A DNA stretch of 64,000 nt from an uncultured Paracoccaceae bacterium (GCA_947503925.1 CANNFQ010000003.1:124001-188000), one strand, 5' to 3'. Positions 18,451 to 27,647 are shown, numbered from the stretch's first letter. Translations and numbers: made by a program. The notes: generated from the letters alone by a model not told the origin.

Positions 18451-19113
18451 ATGGATCTCCAGTTCCTTGACATCATCCCAAAGTCGGGGCCCCTTTTCTG
18501 GGGCGCGCTATACACACTCTTTGTGGGCCTGATCGCCTGCGGCGTTGGAATTTTCGTTGGAACTGGGCTGTTGCTAATGCGCAATAGCCGTTTTTGGCTA
18601 TTGCGTACCTTCGTTGGCATCTACGGCAGCTTTATTCGGGGCACACCGGCGTTGGTACAGATCCTGGTGTTCTACTATGCGTTGGCCCCGCTGACCGGGA
18701 TCAATATCGGGCCGTTTACCGCCGGGATCATGGCCGTGGGGTTCAATAGCGGGGCCTATGTCGCCGAGATCCTGCGCGGCGGGTTAAGCCGCATACCAAA
18801 AGGGCAATGGGAGGCCGCCGAGGCCCTGGGCCTGCCCAAGCGCAAGGTCTGGTTCAAGATCATTCTGCCGCAGGTTTTTCACTCTGTGATACCGCTGCTG
18901 GTAAACGAATTCACCATGGTGATCAAAATCACGCCGCTGTTGTCCACGATCACGCTGGTCGAACTGACCCGTGCCTCGCAGATGCTTTACAATGAAACGT
19001 TCCGCCCCGTCGAAGTCCTGTCATTGGCCGCCCTGATCTATTTCATCATCTGTTTTTCGATCAGCCAGTTCGGAGAACACCTCCAGCGGCGATCCCGGAA
19101 ATACCGCCTTTAG
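18451..19113 (+). CDS. Amino-acid ABC importer permease (HisM/HisQ type) 1
   Basis: A 220-residue inner membrane permease with about five membrane segments. The motif YGSFIRGTPALVQILVFYYA is the family signature for polar amino acid permeases, and the EAA-like loop reads EAAEALGLPKRKVWFKIILPQ. It forms the translocation channel with the second permease 10 bases downstream. Confidence 0.93.
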   Translation: MDLQFLDIIPKSGPLFWGALYTLFVGLIACGVGIFVGTGLLLMRNSRFWLLRTFVGIYGSFIRGTPALVQILVFYYALAPLTGINIGPFTAGIMAVGFNSGAYVAEILRGGLSRIPKGQWEAAEALGLPKRKVWFKIILPQVFHSVIPLLVNEFTMVIKITPLLSTITLVELTRASQMLYNETFRPVEVLSLAALIYFIICFSISQFGEHLQRRSRKYRL

Positions 19114-19122
19114 GAGCGCATC

Positions 19123-19803
19123 ATGACATTCGACTATGCAGCGATCTGGGACAACCGGGACATTCTGATCAATGGCGTTTTCAACACGCTGCTGATTTCC
19201 TTTATTGCGATCCCGATCGGCATTCTCATCGGCGTACTGATCTGCATGGCGCGCATTTCCAAACGGCGGTTGCTGCATTGGCCTGCGATTGCTTATATCG
19301 AACTGATGCGGAACATCCCGCTGCTCATCCTGATCTTCATGATGTTTTATGCGCTGCCGTTCTACGGCATCCGCCTGTCGGGGCTGACCACCGGGTTTGT
19401 CTGCCTGTCGATCTATGGTGGGGCCTACTTTGCCGAAGTCTTTCGGGGCGGGGTCGAGGCTGTCCCAAAGGGACAGTTTGATGCGGCCAAGGCCCTGGGT
19501 CTGAAATATGGGTTCTATATGCGGCGGGTCATTTTCCCGCAGCTTTACACCTATGTGTTTCCGCCGGGCACCAACATTGCCCTGACGATGATCAAGGAAT
19601 CCTCGCTTCTGTCGATGATCACCGTGGCTGAACTGACATATGCCGCCCATGACATTAATGGTCGCACATTCACGCCCATCGAAACCTTTGCCACAATTGC
19701 CCTGATCTACTGGATCATCTGCACTGTGTTTTTGAAGTTGACCGGCATGTTGCAGTCTCATGTTCATACAGATGATCTGAGCAATTCCATGGCAATCCGC
19801 TAG
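19123..19803 (+). CDS. Amino-acid ABC importer permease (HisM/HisQ type) 2
   Basis: A 226-residue second channel subunit. It shows YIELMRNIPLLILIFMMFYA and the EAA loop DAAKALGLKYGFYMRRVIFP. The start at 19123 has AGGAGC upstream. Gene order permease-permease-ATPase is standard for this importer class. Confidence 0.93.
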   Translation: MTFDYAAIWDNRDILINGVFNTLLISFIAIPIGILIGVLICMARISKRRLLHWPAIAYIELMRNIPLLILIFMMFYALPFYGIRLSGLTTGFVCLSIYGGAYFAEVFRGGVEAVPKGQFDAAKALGLKYGFYMRRVIFPQLYTYVFPPGTNIALTMIKESSLLSMITVAELTYAAHDINGRTFTPIETFATIALIYWIICTVFLKLTGMLQSHVHTDDLSNSMAIR

Positions 19804-19833
19804 CGCGCCGCCCGTCAAAAGGACATCTGACCA

Positions 19834-20616
19834 ATGGAAACCGTACACCCCCCCGCATTGAACCCCACATCAGACGCACCAAAAGTCATGGTCGACATTC
19901 GGCACATGAATAAATTCTACGGTGATTTTCAGGTACTGACCGACATCAATCTGACCGTGCACGCGCGCGAACGGATTGTCATTTGTGGTCCTTCGGGATC
20001 AGGGAAATCCACCTTGATACGTTGCATCAATCGGCTTGAGGAACATCAAGACGGCGACATCGTTGTCGATGGCATCCCCCTGACTGAAGACGTCAAGAAT
20101 ATCGACCAGATCCGATCAGAAGTGGGCATGTGCTTTCAGCAGTTCAATCTTTTCCCGCATTTGACGGTGATGGAGAACTGCTTGCTGGCCCCGATGTCGG
20201 TGCGCAATATGTCGCGATCAGCGGCCGAAGCCCTCGCACGGCGCTATCTGGAAAAGGTCAAAATTCCGGATCAGGCAGAAAAATACCCAAGCCAGCTATC
20301 AGGTGGACAACAACAGCGCGTCGCCATTGCGCGCGCTCTTTGCATGCAGCCGCGGATCATGCTGTTTGACGAGCCGACCTCTGCGCTTGACCCCGAAATG
20401 ATCAACGAAGTTCTGGAAACCATGGAAGAACTGGCGCGCGAAGGCATGACCATGATCTGCGTAACCCATGAAATGGGCTTTGCCCGAAAAGTAGCGGATC
20501 GTGTTGTCTTCATGGATCAAGGTCAAATCGTAGAAAGCGCAGCTCCGAAAACATTTTTCGGTAATCCGAAGAACGAAAGAACACAGAAGTTTCTACAACA
20601 AGTCTTACAACATTGA
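19834..20616 (+). CDS. Amino-acid ABC importer ATP-binding protein (GlnQ/HisP type)
   Basis: A 260-residue ATPase. Walker [10 protein letters not shown], signature LSGGQQQR, Walker [15 protein letters not shown] and the switch histidine in [10 protein letters not shown] are intact. An N-terminal extension of about 22 residues precedes the ATPase core. It is the last gene of the agmatinase/ABC unit. Confidence 0.95.
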   Translation: METVHPPALNPTSDAPKVMVDIRHMNKFYGDFQVLTDINLTVHARERIVICGPSGSGKSTLIRCINRLEEHQDGDIVVDGIPLTEDVKNIDQIRSEVGMCFQQFNLFPHLTVMENCLLAPMSVRNMSRSAAEALARRYLEKVKIPDQAEKYPSQLSGGQQQRVAIARALCMQPRIMLFDEPTSALDPEMINEVLETMEELAREGMTMICVTHEMGFARKVADRVVFMDQGQIVESAAPKTFFGNPKNERTQKFLQQVLQH

Positions 20617-20755
20617 TACGGATCAAACGTGCGAAACTGCCACAGTGCCCATGCGACACGTCGAAGGCCCTTTTGTTCCTTCAAAGACGGCGGACATTAG
20701 CGGCACTGCAGAAATTCGGTAAAGCGGGGTCCTGGTCAGCCAATGGCCACTGCGG

Positions 20756-21193
20756 TCAATGCATTAGCCCACCCGTCTCTGCCACCCATTTCGCCAGCCG
20801 CTGCCCATAAGACGGCACACGGTTGGGCAAGTTGACGAAGGCCGCCATGTCGTAAAGTGCCCAGCGCTGGCCTTCGTCGCCGAACACGATGTCATCCACT
20901 GCACCCGCCGGCATCTGCGCCACAAAGAACGCGTTCCATTTGGTGGGGTCAGTGCTGGATGGGAACGCGCTTTCCCACAGCACTGCGTCACGCGGCAGGA
21001 TCAGCCCCAGTTCTTCGTCCAACTCGCGTGCGACGGTCTGAAACGTCGTTTCATCCCCTTCGCGCCCGCCACCCGGCAAATCCCACAGGTTCGGATAATG
21101 GATATGCGGAAAGTCATCGCGCAGGATGCTGACCAATTGGTCCCCCAGAAACAGCGCAACTTTCGCCCCGTGATGTGGCCCCGTTGTTTCCAT
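20756..21193 (-). CDS. NUDIX hydrolase
   Basis: A 145-residue Nudix protein. The Nudix box is complete: GGREGDETTFQTVARELDEE followed by LGL matches G-x5-E-x7-R-E-U-x-E-E-x-G-U. Such enzymes cleave nucleoside diphosphates linked to another group; the substrate is unknown. Its start overlaps the region just upstream of the divergent dinB gene, so the two share a very short promoter region. Confidence 0.92.
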   Translation of the reverse strand: METTGPHHGAKVALFLGDQLVSILRDDFPHIHYPNLWDLPGGGREGDETTFQTVARELDEELGLILPRDAVLWESAFPSSTDPTKWNAFFVAQMPAGAVDDIVFGDEGQRWALYDMAAFVNLPNRVPSYGQRLAKWVAETGGLMH

Positions 21194-21218
21194 GCCCTGC
21201 CCTCCTTATCATAGGGGC

Positions 21219-22472
21219 ATGCCCGCCCTCTGCCGCGATTGCCTGACCACATTTGACAGCGAAACCCGCTGCCCGCAATGCCGCAGCCCACGGGTGACGC
21301 GGCACCCGGAGCTGTTCGATCTGTCCATCGCGCATATGGATTGCGATGCGTTCTATGCCTCTGTTGAAAAGCGCGACAACCCGGAACTGGCCGACAAGCC
21401 GGTCATTATCGGCGGCGGCAGACGGGGTGTGGTGTCCACCGCCTGTTACGTGGCCCGGATCAAAGGCGTCAAATCCGCGATGCCCATGTTCAAGGCGCTG
21501 AAACTTTGCCCGGAGGCCGTGGTCGTCCGTCCCCGGTTTGACGCCTATGTCGAAGCGTCCCGTGCGATCCGGGCAATGATGGATGAACTGACCCCAGTGG
21601 TTGAACCCCTGTCACTGGACGAGGCTTTCATGGACCTGAACGGCACCGCCCGTCTGCACCATGCCCCGCCAGCCGTGATGCTGGCCCGATTGATCAAGCG
21701 GATGAAGGATGAATTGGGGCTGACCGGGTCTATCGGTTTGTCGCATAATAAGTTTCTGGCCAAGGTCGCCTCTGATCTCGACAAACCACGCGGGTTTTCG
21801 ATCATCGGAAAAGCGGAAACCACAACCTTTCTGCGCCCCAAATCGGTGCGTCTGATTTGGGGGATTGGCCCTGCGGCACAGACCAGCCTGAACAATGCAG
21901 GCATCCGCACCTTCGATGATCTGCTACGCTGGGACAGGCGCGATCTGCATGACCGGTTTGGCGGGATGGGCGAACGGCTTTATTCACTGGCGCGGGGCGA
22001 GGATGGGCGACGTATCAGTGCCCATACCCCGGTCAAGACATTGTCGAATGAAACCACATTCAACGAGGACACCAGCAATGTCGACATCCTGGACGGCCAT
22101 ATCTGGCGGATGTCTGAAAAGGTCAGCGCGCGAGCCAAGGCCAAGGATAAGGCGGGGCGTGTCGTGGCGCTGAAGCTGAAGACCCATGATTTCAAAGGGA
22201 TCACCAAACGGTTGAGCCTGCGTCACCCAACCCAGATCGCCGACACGATCTATCGTACAGCGCGCGGGCTGTTTGATCAGGTCGGGGACAAGGGGCCCTA
22301 TCGGTTGCTGGGTGTCGGCCTGTCCGAAATCACCTCTGCCGACGGGGCCGACCGGGAGGGCGACCTGCTGGACCCGGATGCAAGCAAAAGGGCAGAGGCA
22401 GAGAAAGCTGCGGACCTGATCCGCCAGAAATTTGGCGCAGATGCAATCATCAAGGGGCGGGCATTGCGGTAG
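21219..22472 (+). CDS. dinB: DNA polymerase IV with N-terminal zinc-ribbon-like extension
   Basis: A 417-residue Y-family translesion polymerase. The catalytic motifs are MDCDAFYASVEKRD (first Asp) and SLDEAFMDL (Asp-Glu). The N-terminal ~30 residues hold C-x2-C and C-x2-C (LCRDC and CPQC), a likely zinc ribbon absent from E. coli DinB but which I believe is common in this group. The start at 21219 is chosen for spacing; 21192 would add nine residues and overlap the divergent Nudix start. The C-terminal little finger is present; the tail ends with a helical Ala/Glu-rich stretch. Confidence 0.93.
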   Translation: MPALCRDCLTTFDSETRCPQCRSPRVTRHPELFDLSIAHMDCDAFYASVEKRDNPELADKPVIIGGGRRGVVSTACYVARIKGVKSAMPMFKALKLCPEAVVVRPRFDAYVEASRAIRAMMDELTPVVEPLSLDEAFMDLNGTARLHHAPPAVMLARLIKRMKDELGLTGSIGLSHNKFLAKVASDLDKPRGFSIIGKAETTTFLRPKSVRLIWGIGPAAQTSLNNAGIRTFDDLLRWDRRDLHDRFGGMGERLYSLARGEDGRRISAHTPVKTLSNETTFNEDTSNVDILDGHIWRMSEKVSARAKAKDKAGRVVALKLKTHDFKGITKRLSLRHPTQIADTIYRTARGLFDQVGDKGPYRLLGVGLSEITSADGADREGDLLDPDASKRAEAEKAADLIRQKFGADAIIKGRALR

Positions 22473-22604
22473 GGTCGACAGCAAATCCTCCGAGAAAGTC
22501 AGCCCTTTTTGTCAAAAGGAAATGCTGCATTTGATGCGCCACTACCGCAGTGATATGCAGCGGATGTAACATTTCACCGCTGGGCAACAGGCAAAGGTAT
22601 CCCG

Positions 22605-22886
22605 ATGCGACACATCTGTCTTTCTTCCGTTCTCGTACTGGCCGGCTGCATGACCAGCAAACCGCTGCCCGAAGCTCAGCAAAAGTCGCTGGTCCAGTCC
22701 TGCATGGAAGACGTGCAAGCGCCCGGCACCTATTCGATTTCACCGGGCCGCCCATCTGCCAATCCCGAAGGTGCATTGCCCAGAGCATCGGCTGTTGTCC
22801 GGCTTGGTGCGACGAATTCGGGCGCTGAGGCGATCAATGCATGCATACAGCGGCGCGGGATCAGTATGGTTACATCCGCAGGATAG
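22605..22886 (+). CDS. Small predicted lipoprotein
   Basis: A 93-residue protein with a lipobox in VLVLAGCMTS (Cys at residue 15), so it is probably anchored in a cell membrane on the periplasmic side. Two further cysteines (CMED, ACIQ) could form a disulfide. No family is recognised. It stands alone between dinB and the ABC-F gene. Confidence 0.7.
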   Translation: MRHICLSSVLVLAGCMTSKPLPEAQQKSLVQSCMEDVQAPGTYSISPGRPSANPEGALPRASAVVRLGATNSGAEAINACIQRRGISMVTSAG

Positions 22887-23129
22887 CGTTTGTTGATATA
22901 CATCGATGATTGTCGCGCCATCTGGATACTTGACCCTGCTAGGGTCCAATCCTACGATATGAATATCGGTCACATCAGACAACAGGAGGGCACAAGCTGA
23001 ACATGCGTATCATCCGCCGACTTCAGCATGGTCCCCGCTTCGCCCTGTAAATCCGTTTGCAGGGCATGATCCGAAACGGTCTGCCCATACCGCCGCCTCT
23101 GCGCGGCCATTTCCTGATCAGAGACCGAC

Positions 23130-24644
23130 ATGACCATCCTCAATATCAATGCTTTGGGCGTGACCCTTGGCGATCCGCTTTTTTCTGACTTCAACCTGAC
23201 CATTTCCAAGGGCGACCGCATCGGGCTGGTCGCCGCCAATGGACGTGGCAAATCCACCCTGATGGGCTGTATCGCTGGCACGTTTGAGCCGACAACCGGC
23301 GATATCACTCGCGCCCGGGGGCTGCGTGTGGGCCATGTGGAACAGAATGTACCTACCGCTGCGCTGGATAAAACCCTTTACGATCATGTGCTTGCCACCC
23401 TGCCGCAAGAACAGGCCGACTATGAAAGCTGGCGCGTTGATGTGGTGCTGGATGAACTGAAAGTGCCCTATGATCTGCAACACAAACCACTGTCGGAACT
23501 GAGCGGCGGTTGGCAGCGCACCGCCCTTTTGGCCGCCGCATGGATCACCGAACCGGACCTTTTGCTGCTGGACGAACCGACCAACCACCTGGATCTGCAT
23601 CGCATTGGATTATTGCAGGAATGGCTGGGCGCTTTGCCCCGCGAGATCCCCGTTTTGATCACCAGTCATGATCGCGCCTTTCTGGATGCGGTGACAAATC
23701 GCACATTGTTTCTACGCGCCGAACGCAGCCGCGTTTTTGCCTTGTCCTTTACGCAAGCTCGCGTCGCACTGGATGAGGCGGATGCCGCAGATGAACGCCG
23801 CTTTGCCAATGACCTCAACAAGGCCGCGCAGTTGCGCAAACAGGCGGCCAAGCTGAAGAATATCGGGATCAATTCCGGTTCTGACTTGTTGGTCAACAAG
23901 ACCAAGCAGCTGAGCGAACGGGCCGCCAAGATCGAAGCCGCCGCCAAGCCTGCCCATCAGGAACGTGGCGCCGGCGATATTCGTCTGACCAATAGCGGCA
24001 CCCATGCCAAAGCATTGATTTCGCTGGACGATGTCACGGTCGAAACGCCGGATGGCCGGCAGTTATATACCACGGGCAAGAAATGGATCAGCCCCGGTGA
24101 TCGCATTGTTTTGCTGGGCACCAACGGTACCGGCAAAACCCGTCTAATCAAGATGATCCATAGCGCGATCACGGCTGATGTGCCGAGGGTAAAAGCCGCC
24201 CCAACGATTATGGAAGGCTATTCCGATCAACATCTTAGCCAGTTGCCTGATGATGATACCCCGATGAGTGCAGTTGCTGGCGCCTTTGATGTGGGCGACC
24301 AGCGGGCGCGCGGGTTGCTGGCCGGTGCCGGGGTGAATATCCAGATGCAGGATACGAAAATCGACGCACTGTCCGGCGGGCAGAAGGCCCGGCTGGCCAT
24401 GCTGATCCTGCGCTTGCAGCAGCCGAATTTCTATCTGCTGGACGAACCCACAAACCATCTGGATATCGAAGGGCAAGAGGCGCTGGAGGCCGAATTAATC
24501 GCCCATGAGGCCGCTTGCCTGCTGGTCAGCCACGACCGCAGTTTCCTGCGCAATGTGGGCAACCGGTTCTGGGAAATCCAGCGCAAGCGACTGGTTGAAG
24601 TCGATGACCCAGAGGCATTCCTGAGCGCGGAGATGGCGGGATGA
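23130..24644 (+). CDS. ABC-F family ATPase (ribosome-associated, Uup/EttA-like)
   Basis: A 504-residue soluble protein with two ABC domains and no membrane segments. Domain 1 has AANGRGKST, LSGGWQR and LLLDEPTNHLD. Domain 2 has GTNGTGKTR, LSGGQKARLAM and YLLDEPTNHLD. The inter-domain linker (about residues 230-285) is Lys/Arg/Ala-rich. ABC-F proteins act on the ribosome E site. At about 500 residues it is shorter than Uup, lacking its C-terminal coiled coil. The specific subfamily is not assigned. Confidence 0.93.
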   Translation: MTILNINALGVTLGDPLFSDFNLTISKGDRIGLVAANGRGKSTLMGCIAGTFEPTTGDITRARGLRVGHVEQNVPTAALDKTLYDHVLATLPQEQADYESWRVDVVLDELKVPYDLQHKPLSELSGGWQRTALLAAAWITEPDLLLLDEPTNHLDLHRIGLLQEWLGALPREIPVLITSHDRAFLDAVTNRTLFLRAERSRVFALSFTQARVALDEADAADERRFANDLNKAAQLRKQAAKLKNIGINSGSDLLVNKTKQLSERAAKIEAAAKPAHQERGAGDIRLTNSGTHAKALISLDDVTVETPDGRQLYTTGKKWISPGDRIVLLGTNGTGKTRLIKMIHSAITADVPRVKAAPTIMEGYSDQHLSQLPDDDTPMSAVAGAFDVGDQRARGLLAGAGVNIQMQDTKIDALSGGQKARLAMLILRLQQPNFYLLDEPTNHLDIEGQEALEAELIAHEAACLLVSHDRSFLRNVGNRFWEIQRKRLVEVDDPEAFLSAEMAG

Positions 24645-24712
24645 GGCATTGCGCGGGGGTGTTGCGTGCCCCCCACCGCGCGGTGATTTTCAGTGTTCGG
24701 CCCGAATCGCGG

Positions 24713-24800
24713 GTTAACGCCTTCTTTTGCTGGGACATCACCGGTCGGCAAAGCGTCGGCGCGGCGTCGGCAAAACGTCGGACCCTTTGACCGCATTTCC
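24713..24800. repeat. GTCGGC-rich noncoding block, second copy
   Basis: Contains GTTAACGCC, the 17-mer GTCGGCAAAGCGTCGGC (24744-24760, identical to 4460-4476) and two further CGTCGG units, in the same order as the block at 4430-4500. It lies in the leader region of the 24935 gene. The remainder of the 24645-24934 gap holds no supported gene. Confidence 0.55.
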
Positions 24801-24934
24801 CAGGGTTAATACCCCGCACGGTGCATTTGTGATATGGTGTTCCTTATTCCCCGCCGGGCGGCGCGCGTTTTTGTTACGCGATGACGATTTGAACACGCTG
24901 TCCCGACCTATTTTGCCTAAGGAGATTTTTGATC

Positions 24935-25900
24935 ATGTCGAACATTGTTGTGACACATCATGCCGCGCATCCGGCAGCGGCCCCCTATTACAATATGTGC
25001 AGTTGGGAACAGGTTGGGGCGACCGGCCGCATTGGGCTTGGGTCGGTCTTTCCGACTTCGCAATTCACGATGGAAGCCGTTCTGGACAAGATCACCGGTC
25101 AATTGAGCGGGGAAGGCGGTACGATTGTAATCGTCTGCCACGGCAATACGGGGGGTCTGATTTTTCCGCTGGTCAACAACCACGCCCGAAAGGCCAGTGC
25201 CCAAGCGCTGAATATGTTATCCAGCCCAAGTCGTGATGGCGAGATTGCCGGACCTCTGGCGGTTCCTGAAGCTGCGATTGCCCGGTTGCGTGGTAAGATG
25301 CGTGCCGCGCAGGCCAAATCGCTCGACCGGGTTGAAATTCGCGGCTGTCGCGTTGGGGCTGAGGTGTCGACCATGCGGGCGATCCAGCGATTTTTTGGCG
25401 CCCGTTGTGTTGGGGCACCAGTCATCTACAACGCCTATACCACCTGCGACGCCAATACGAACAATCCCAATTATGACTATGCGAGGCATTATAACGGATC
25501 TAACCGGTATCATTGGCAGGTGGCTGGCGGCGGTCATGTGGGTTTCCGGTTTGAACGCCAGGCGCGGACCGCGTTTCGGTTGCGGAATATCCGCGCCACA
25601 TCTCCTGCTGCGTTTCGCCGCTGGATGATCCAGAACTACCCAATCCGCCTGCATCAGGTCCAACAGACCGCCACAGGACCTGTTGATGTCTATCGGGATC
25701 TGCGCGCGGGAGAGGTTGACCCCGATCCTTATGATGATGTGCCGATGTCCAACACGCCGATACATATGCAGGTTGGCGATGGTGACCGCCTGACCCTGCC
25801 ACTGGAGCCGTCCTATCGCACAAATCTGGCCGAGGTTTGCGGGGCGCCGCCCTCGGGGCAAATTGACCTGAGTGATGAGCTTTCTGGTCTAGAGTTCTAA
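24935..25900 (+). CDS. Unrecognised protein with HG/GC dyad (clan CD peptidase-like)
   Basis: A 321-residue protein I do not recognise as a named family. A hydrophobic strand ending in His-Gly (GGTIVIVCHG, H69) is followed 69 residues later by a strand ending in Gly-Cys (DRVEIRGC, C138). That order and spacing recall the catalytic His/Cys dyad of caspase, CHAT, C80 and DUF4347 folds. The next stretch, FFGARCVGAPVIYNAYT, resembles DUF4347-type sequences (gadVaAs). The C-terminal 180 residues are rich in Tyr, Arg and Asp with no motif. There is no signal peptide or membrane segment. The start at 24935 has AAGGAG. The function is unknown. Confidence 0.7.
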   Translation: MSNIVVTHHAAHPAAAPYYNMCSWEQVGATGRIGLGSVFPTSQFTMEAVLDKITGQLSGEGGTIVIVCHGNTGGLIFPLVNNHARKASAQALNMLSSPSRDGEIAGPLAVPEAAIARLRGKMRAAQAKSLDRVEIRGCRVGAEVSTMRAIQRFFGARCVGAPVIYNAYTTCDANTNNPNYDYARHYNGSNRYHWQVAGGGHVGFRFERQARTAFRLRNIRATSPAAFRRWMIQNYPIRLHQVQQTATGPVDVYRDLRAGEVDPDPYDDVPMSNTPIHMQVGDGDRLTLPLEPSYRTNLAEVCGAPPSGQIDLSDELSGLEF

Positions 25901-25901
25901 T

Positions 25902-26002
25902 GCGTTATGCGAAAAACCCACAATCACCTAACGTTGCCTGAAATCAAAGATTTCAACGCGTTAGGTGATACTTGATGTCTCAGTTATTTCGTCAAACGCT
26001 AT
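25902..26002. repeat. 101-bp palindromic dispersed element, copy 1
   Basis: Begins GCGTTATGCGAAAAA one base after the stop codon of the 24935 gene and ends TTTCGTCAAACGCTAT. Inside, ATCACCTAACG pairs with CGTTAGGTGAT. The ends form an imperfect inverted repeat. A near-identical copy lies at 52846-52946. Confidence 0.85.
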
Positions 26003-26021
26003 GGGATCAGGCCCTGCGCGG

Positions 26022-26336
26022 TTATCGATCCGTTGGCGATACAGCCCGCAGCCATGCCGCCATTGCAGCCACTTCTTCATCTGACCAGCGCGACGTCACC
26101 CGCTTTGTGCTGGCGGGTTGATTGCCCAGCCCCAATTGCGGCGTCTGATGATAGGCTTTTGCGGGCCGGATCGGGCGCGGCGCAAACCCGCCGCCACAGG
26201 TCGGGCAGACATTATGCAGGATCATTTCAACACAATTGGCACAATATGTGCATTCATAGCTGCAAATCCGCGCATCGGTTGCATCCGGCGGCAGATCCTT
26301 GTCGCACCATTCGCAATTCGGGCGAAGTTCCAGCAT
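26022..26336 (-). CDS. DUF1272 domain cysteine-rich protein
   Basis: A 104-residue protein whose first 60 residues carry paired cysteines (CEWC, CSYECTYCANC, CPTCGG), the pattern of the DUF1272 family, likely zinc binding. The tail is a Ser/Arg/Trp-containing extension ending in a helix (SDEEVAAMAAWLRAV). Its start overlaps the stop of the N-formylglutamate amidohydrolase gene by TAATG, so it is translated from the same mRNA. The function is unknown. Confidence 0.85.
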   Translation of the reverse strand: MLELRPNCEWCDKDLPPDATDARICSYECTYCANCVEMILHNVCPTCGGGFAPRPIRPAKAYHQTPQLGLGNQPASTKRVTSRWSDEEVAAMAAWLRAVSPTDR

Positions 26337-27214
26337 TATTCGGCAGCGACCCGCTGTTCATCCGGGCGCCCGATATCGGTCAGCTCAGCGATGACCCCTG
26401 TCAGAAGCGCCTTGAATGCCTCGAAATCCGCATGCGGTTTCAGCGTCCGTTCATCCATATACAGCGCCCGGTCCAGTTCGATCTGGATGGCGTGTTGGCG
26501 GCGTGCGGGCCGGCCGTAATGCTGTGTGATAAAGGCCCCTGCGAAAGGCATGTTGCGCGCCACCCGCAGCCCTGCGCTGGCAAACCCCGCTTCTATCTGT
26601 TCGACGACGGAGGATGCGGCCGTTGCACCGAACCTGTCGCCCAGCACCACATCGGGTCGCACCGCCCCGGGTGGTCCCACATTTTGCAGCGCCTCATGCG
26701 GCATGGAGTGGCAGTCGATCAGGATCGCCTCACCGAACGCATTATTGCTTTCATCCAGCAGTGTTTGCAGCTGGTCGTGATAGGGTCGCCAGCAGGTTGC
26801 GATCCGGGCATGGGCCTCTTCCAGGCTGATCTTGCCCTTGTAAATATAGCGCCCATTAGCCACGACCCGCGGGATCACCCCCAACCCGCTGGCGATCCGC
26901 GGATTATGGGCGTTGCGCCGCACCCCTTCGATCAGGGCGGAATCCAGTTCATCCGGCCCCCGGTTCAGATCAAGATAAGCGCGCGGTGCGCAGGCCGTCA
27001 GCAGTGGCGCGCCGTGTTTCGGCGCATCGGCATAGAGCAGATCAACAAACGCATCCTCGGATGATCTGATCTCGCGTGCGTTCAGAACGGCCCGGCGCAG
27101 AAATGCATCGGGGTAGTTGCGCCCGCTATGCGGGGAGGCGAAAACCACCGACGTCGTCCGTGCCTTTGGCCGGGCCAGATGATAGGCAGAATCGGGCAAT
27201 TCATGCTCCTTCAC
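26336..27214 (-). CDS. N-formylglutamate amidohydrolase family protein
   Basis: A 292-residue zinc hydrolase of the HutG-like FGase family, which would release glutamate from N-formylglutamate in histidine breakdown or act on a related amide. Motifs: FASPHSGRNYP near the N-terminus, RSSEDAFVD, ACAPRAYLDLNR and LIDCHSMPH, which supply metal ligands and arginines. No other hut genes are nearby, so the histidine role is not supported by context. It is coupled to the DUF1272 gene. Confidence 0.88.
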   Translation of the reverse strand: MKEHELPDSAYHLARPKARTTSVVFASPHSGRNYPDAFLRRAVLNAREIRSSEDAFVDLLYADAPKHGAPLLTACAPRAYLDLNRGPDELDSALIEGVRRNAHNPRIASGLGVIPRVVANGRYIYKGKISLEEAHARIATCWRPYHDQLQTLLDESNNAFGEAILIDCHSMPHEALQNVGPPGAVRPDVVLGDRFGATAASSVVEQIEAGFASAGLRVARNMPFAGAFITQHYGRPARRQHAIQIELDRALYMDERTLKPHADFEAFKALLTGVIAELTDIGRPDEQRVAAE

Positions 27215-27349
27215 GCCCTAGATAACGTGTTTTTGGAATTTTCCAAAAGGCCTTGATCCCACTTCCGACTCCTTCTATAGACCGCACGACTGACGTGGGT
27301 GGCTCCCGCGTCTCATTTCGTTATGGGACGGGCCGCGCATTTTGGACAT

Positions 27350-27424
27350 GGATGATTAGCTCAGCGGTAGAGCACTTCGTTGACATCGAAGGGGTCACTG
27401 GTTCGATCCCAGTATCGTCCACCA
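27350..27424 (+). tRNA. tRNA-Val (anticodon GAC)
   Basis: A complete cloverleaf: acceptor arms GGATGAT and ATCGTCC, D arm GCTCAGCGGTAGAGC, anticodon stem CTTCG/CGAAG around the loop TTGACAT (anticodon GAC), T arm CTGGTTCGATCCCAG, discriminator A and an encoded CCA. The 75 bases include that CCA. Confidence 0.97.
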
Positions 27425-27500
27425 TGAATTCACCGGGCCAATGGTCCGTAATTGTAACCCAAGGCGCAATCCGCGCGCCGCGACATGAAGGATCGGACCC

Positions 27501-27626
27501 ATGAAGGTACGTAACTCCCTCCGCTCGCTCAAGCAGCGCCATCGCGATTGCCGCGTCGTGCGCCGTAAGGGCCGCGTCTATGTGATCAACAAGACGCAAC
27601 GCCGGTTCAAAGCCCGCCAGGGCTGA
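27501..27626 (+). CDS. rpmJ: 50S ribosomal protein L36
   Basis: A 41-residue basic protein starting [17 protein letters not shown] and ending RRFKARQG, which is the L36 pattern. Only one cysteine remains in the positions of the C-type zinc ribbon, so this is the zinc-free (C-minus) type. The gene is too small for ordinary ORF cut-offs. AAGGATC lies upstream, and a strong terminator follows at 27648. Confidence 0.96.
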   Translation: MKVRNSLRSLKQRHRDCRVVRRKGRVYVINKTQRRFKARQG

Positions 27627-27647
27627 ACCACGCGAAAGCAGCAAATT

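Noticed and set aside
19021..19848. A 275-codon reverse frame over the permease gene
   Set aside because: The plus strand has an intact permease with family motifs; the reverse frame is a shadow.
22740..22982. An 80-codon reverse frame overlapping the small lipoprotein
   Set aside because: The lipoprotein has a clear lipobox and better context; the reverse frame has no motif and overlaps most of it.
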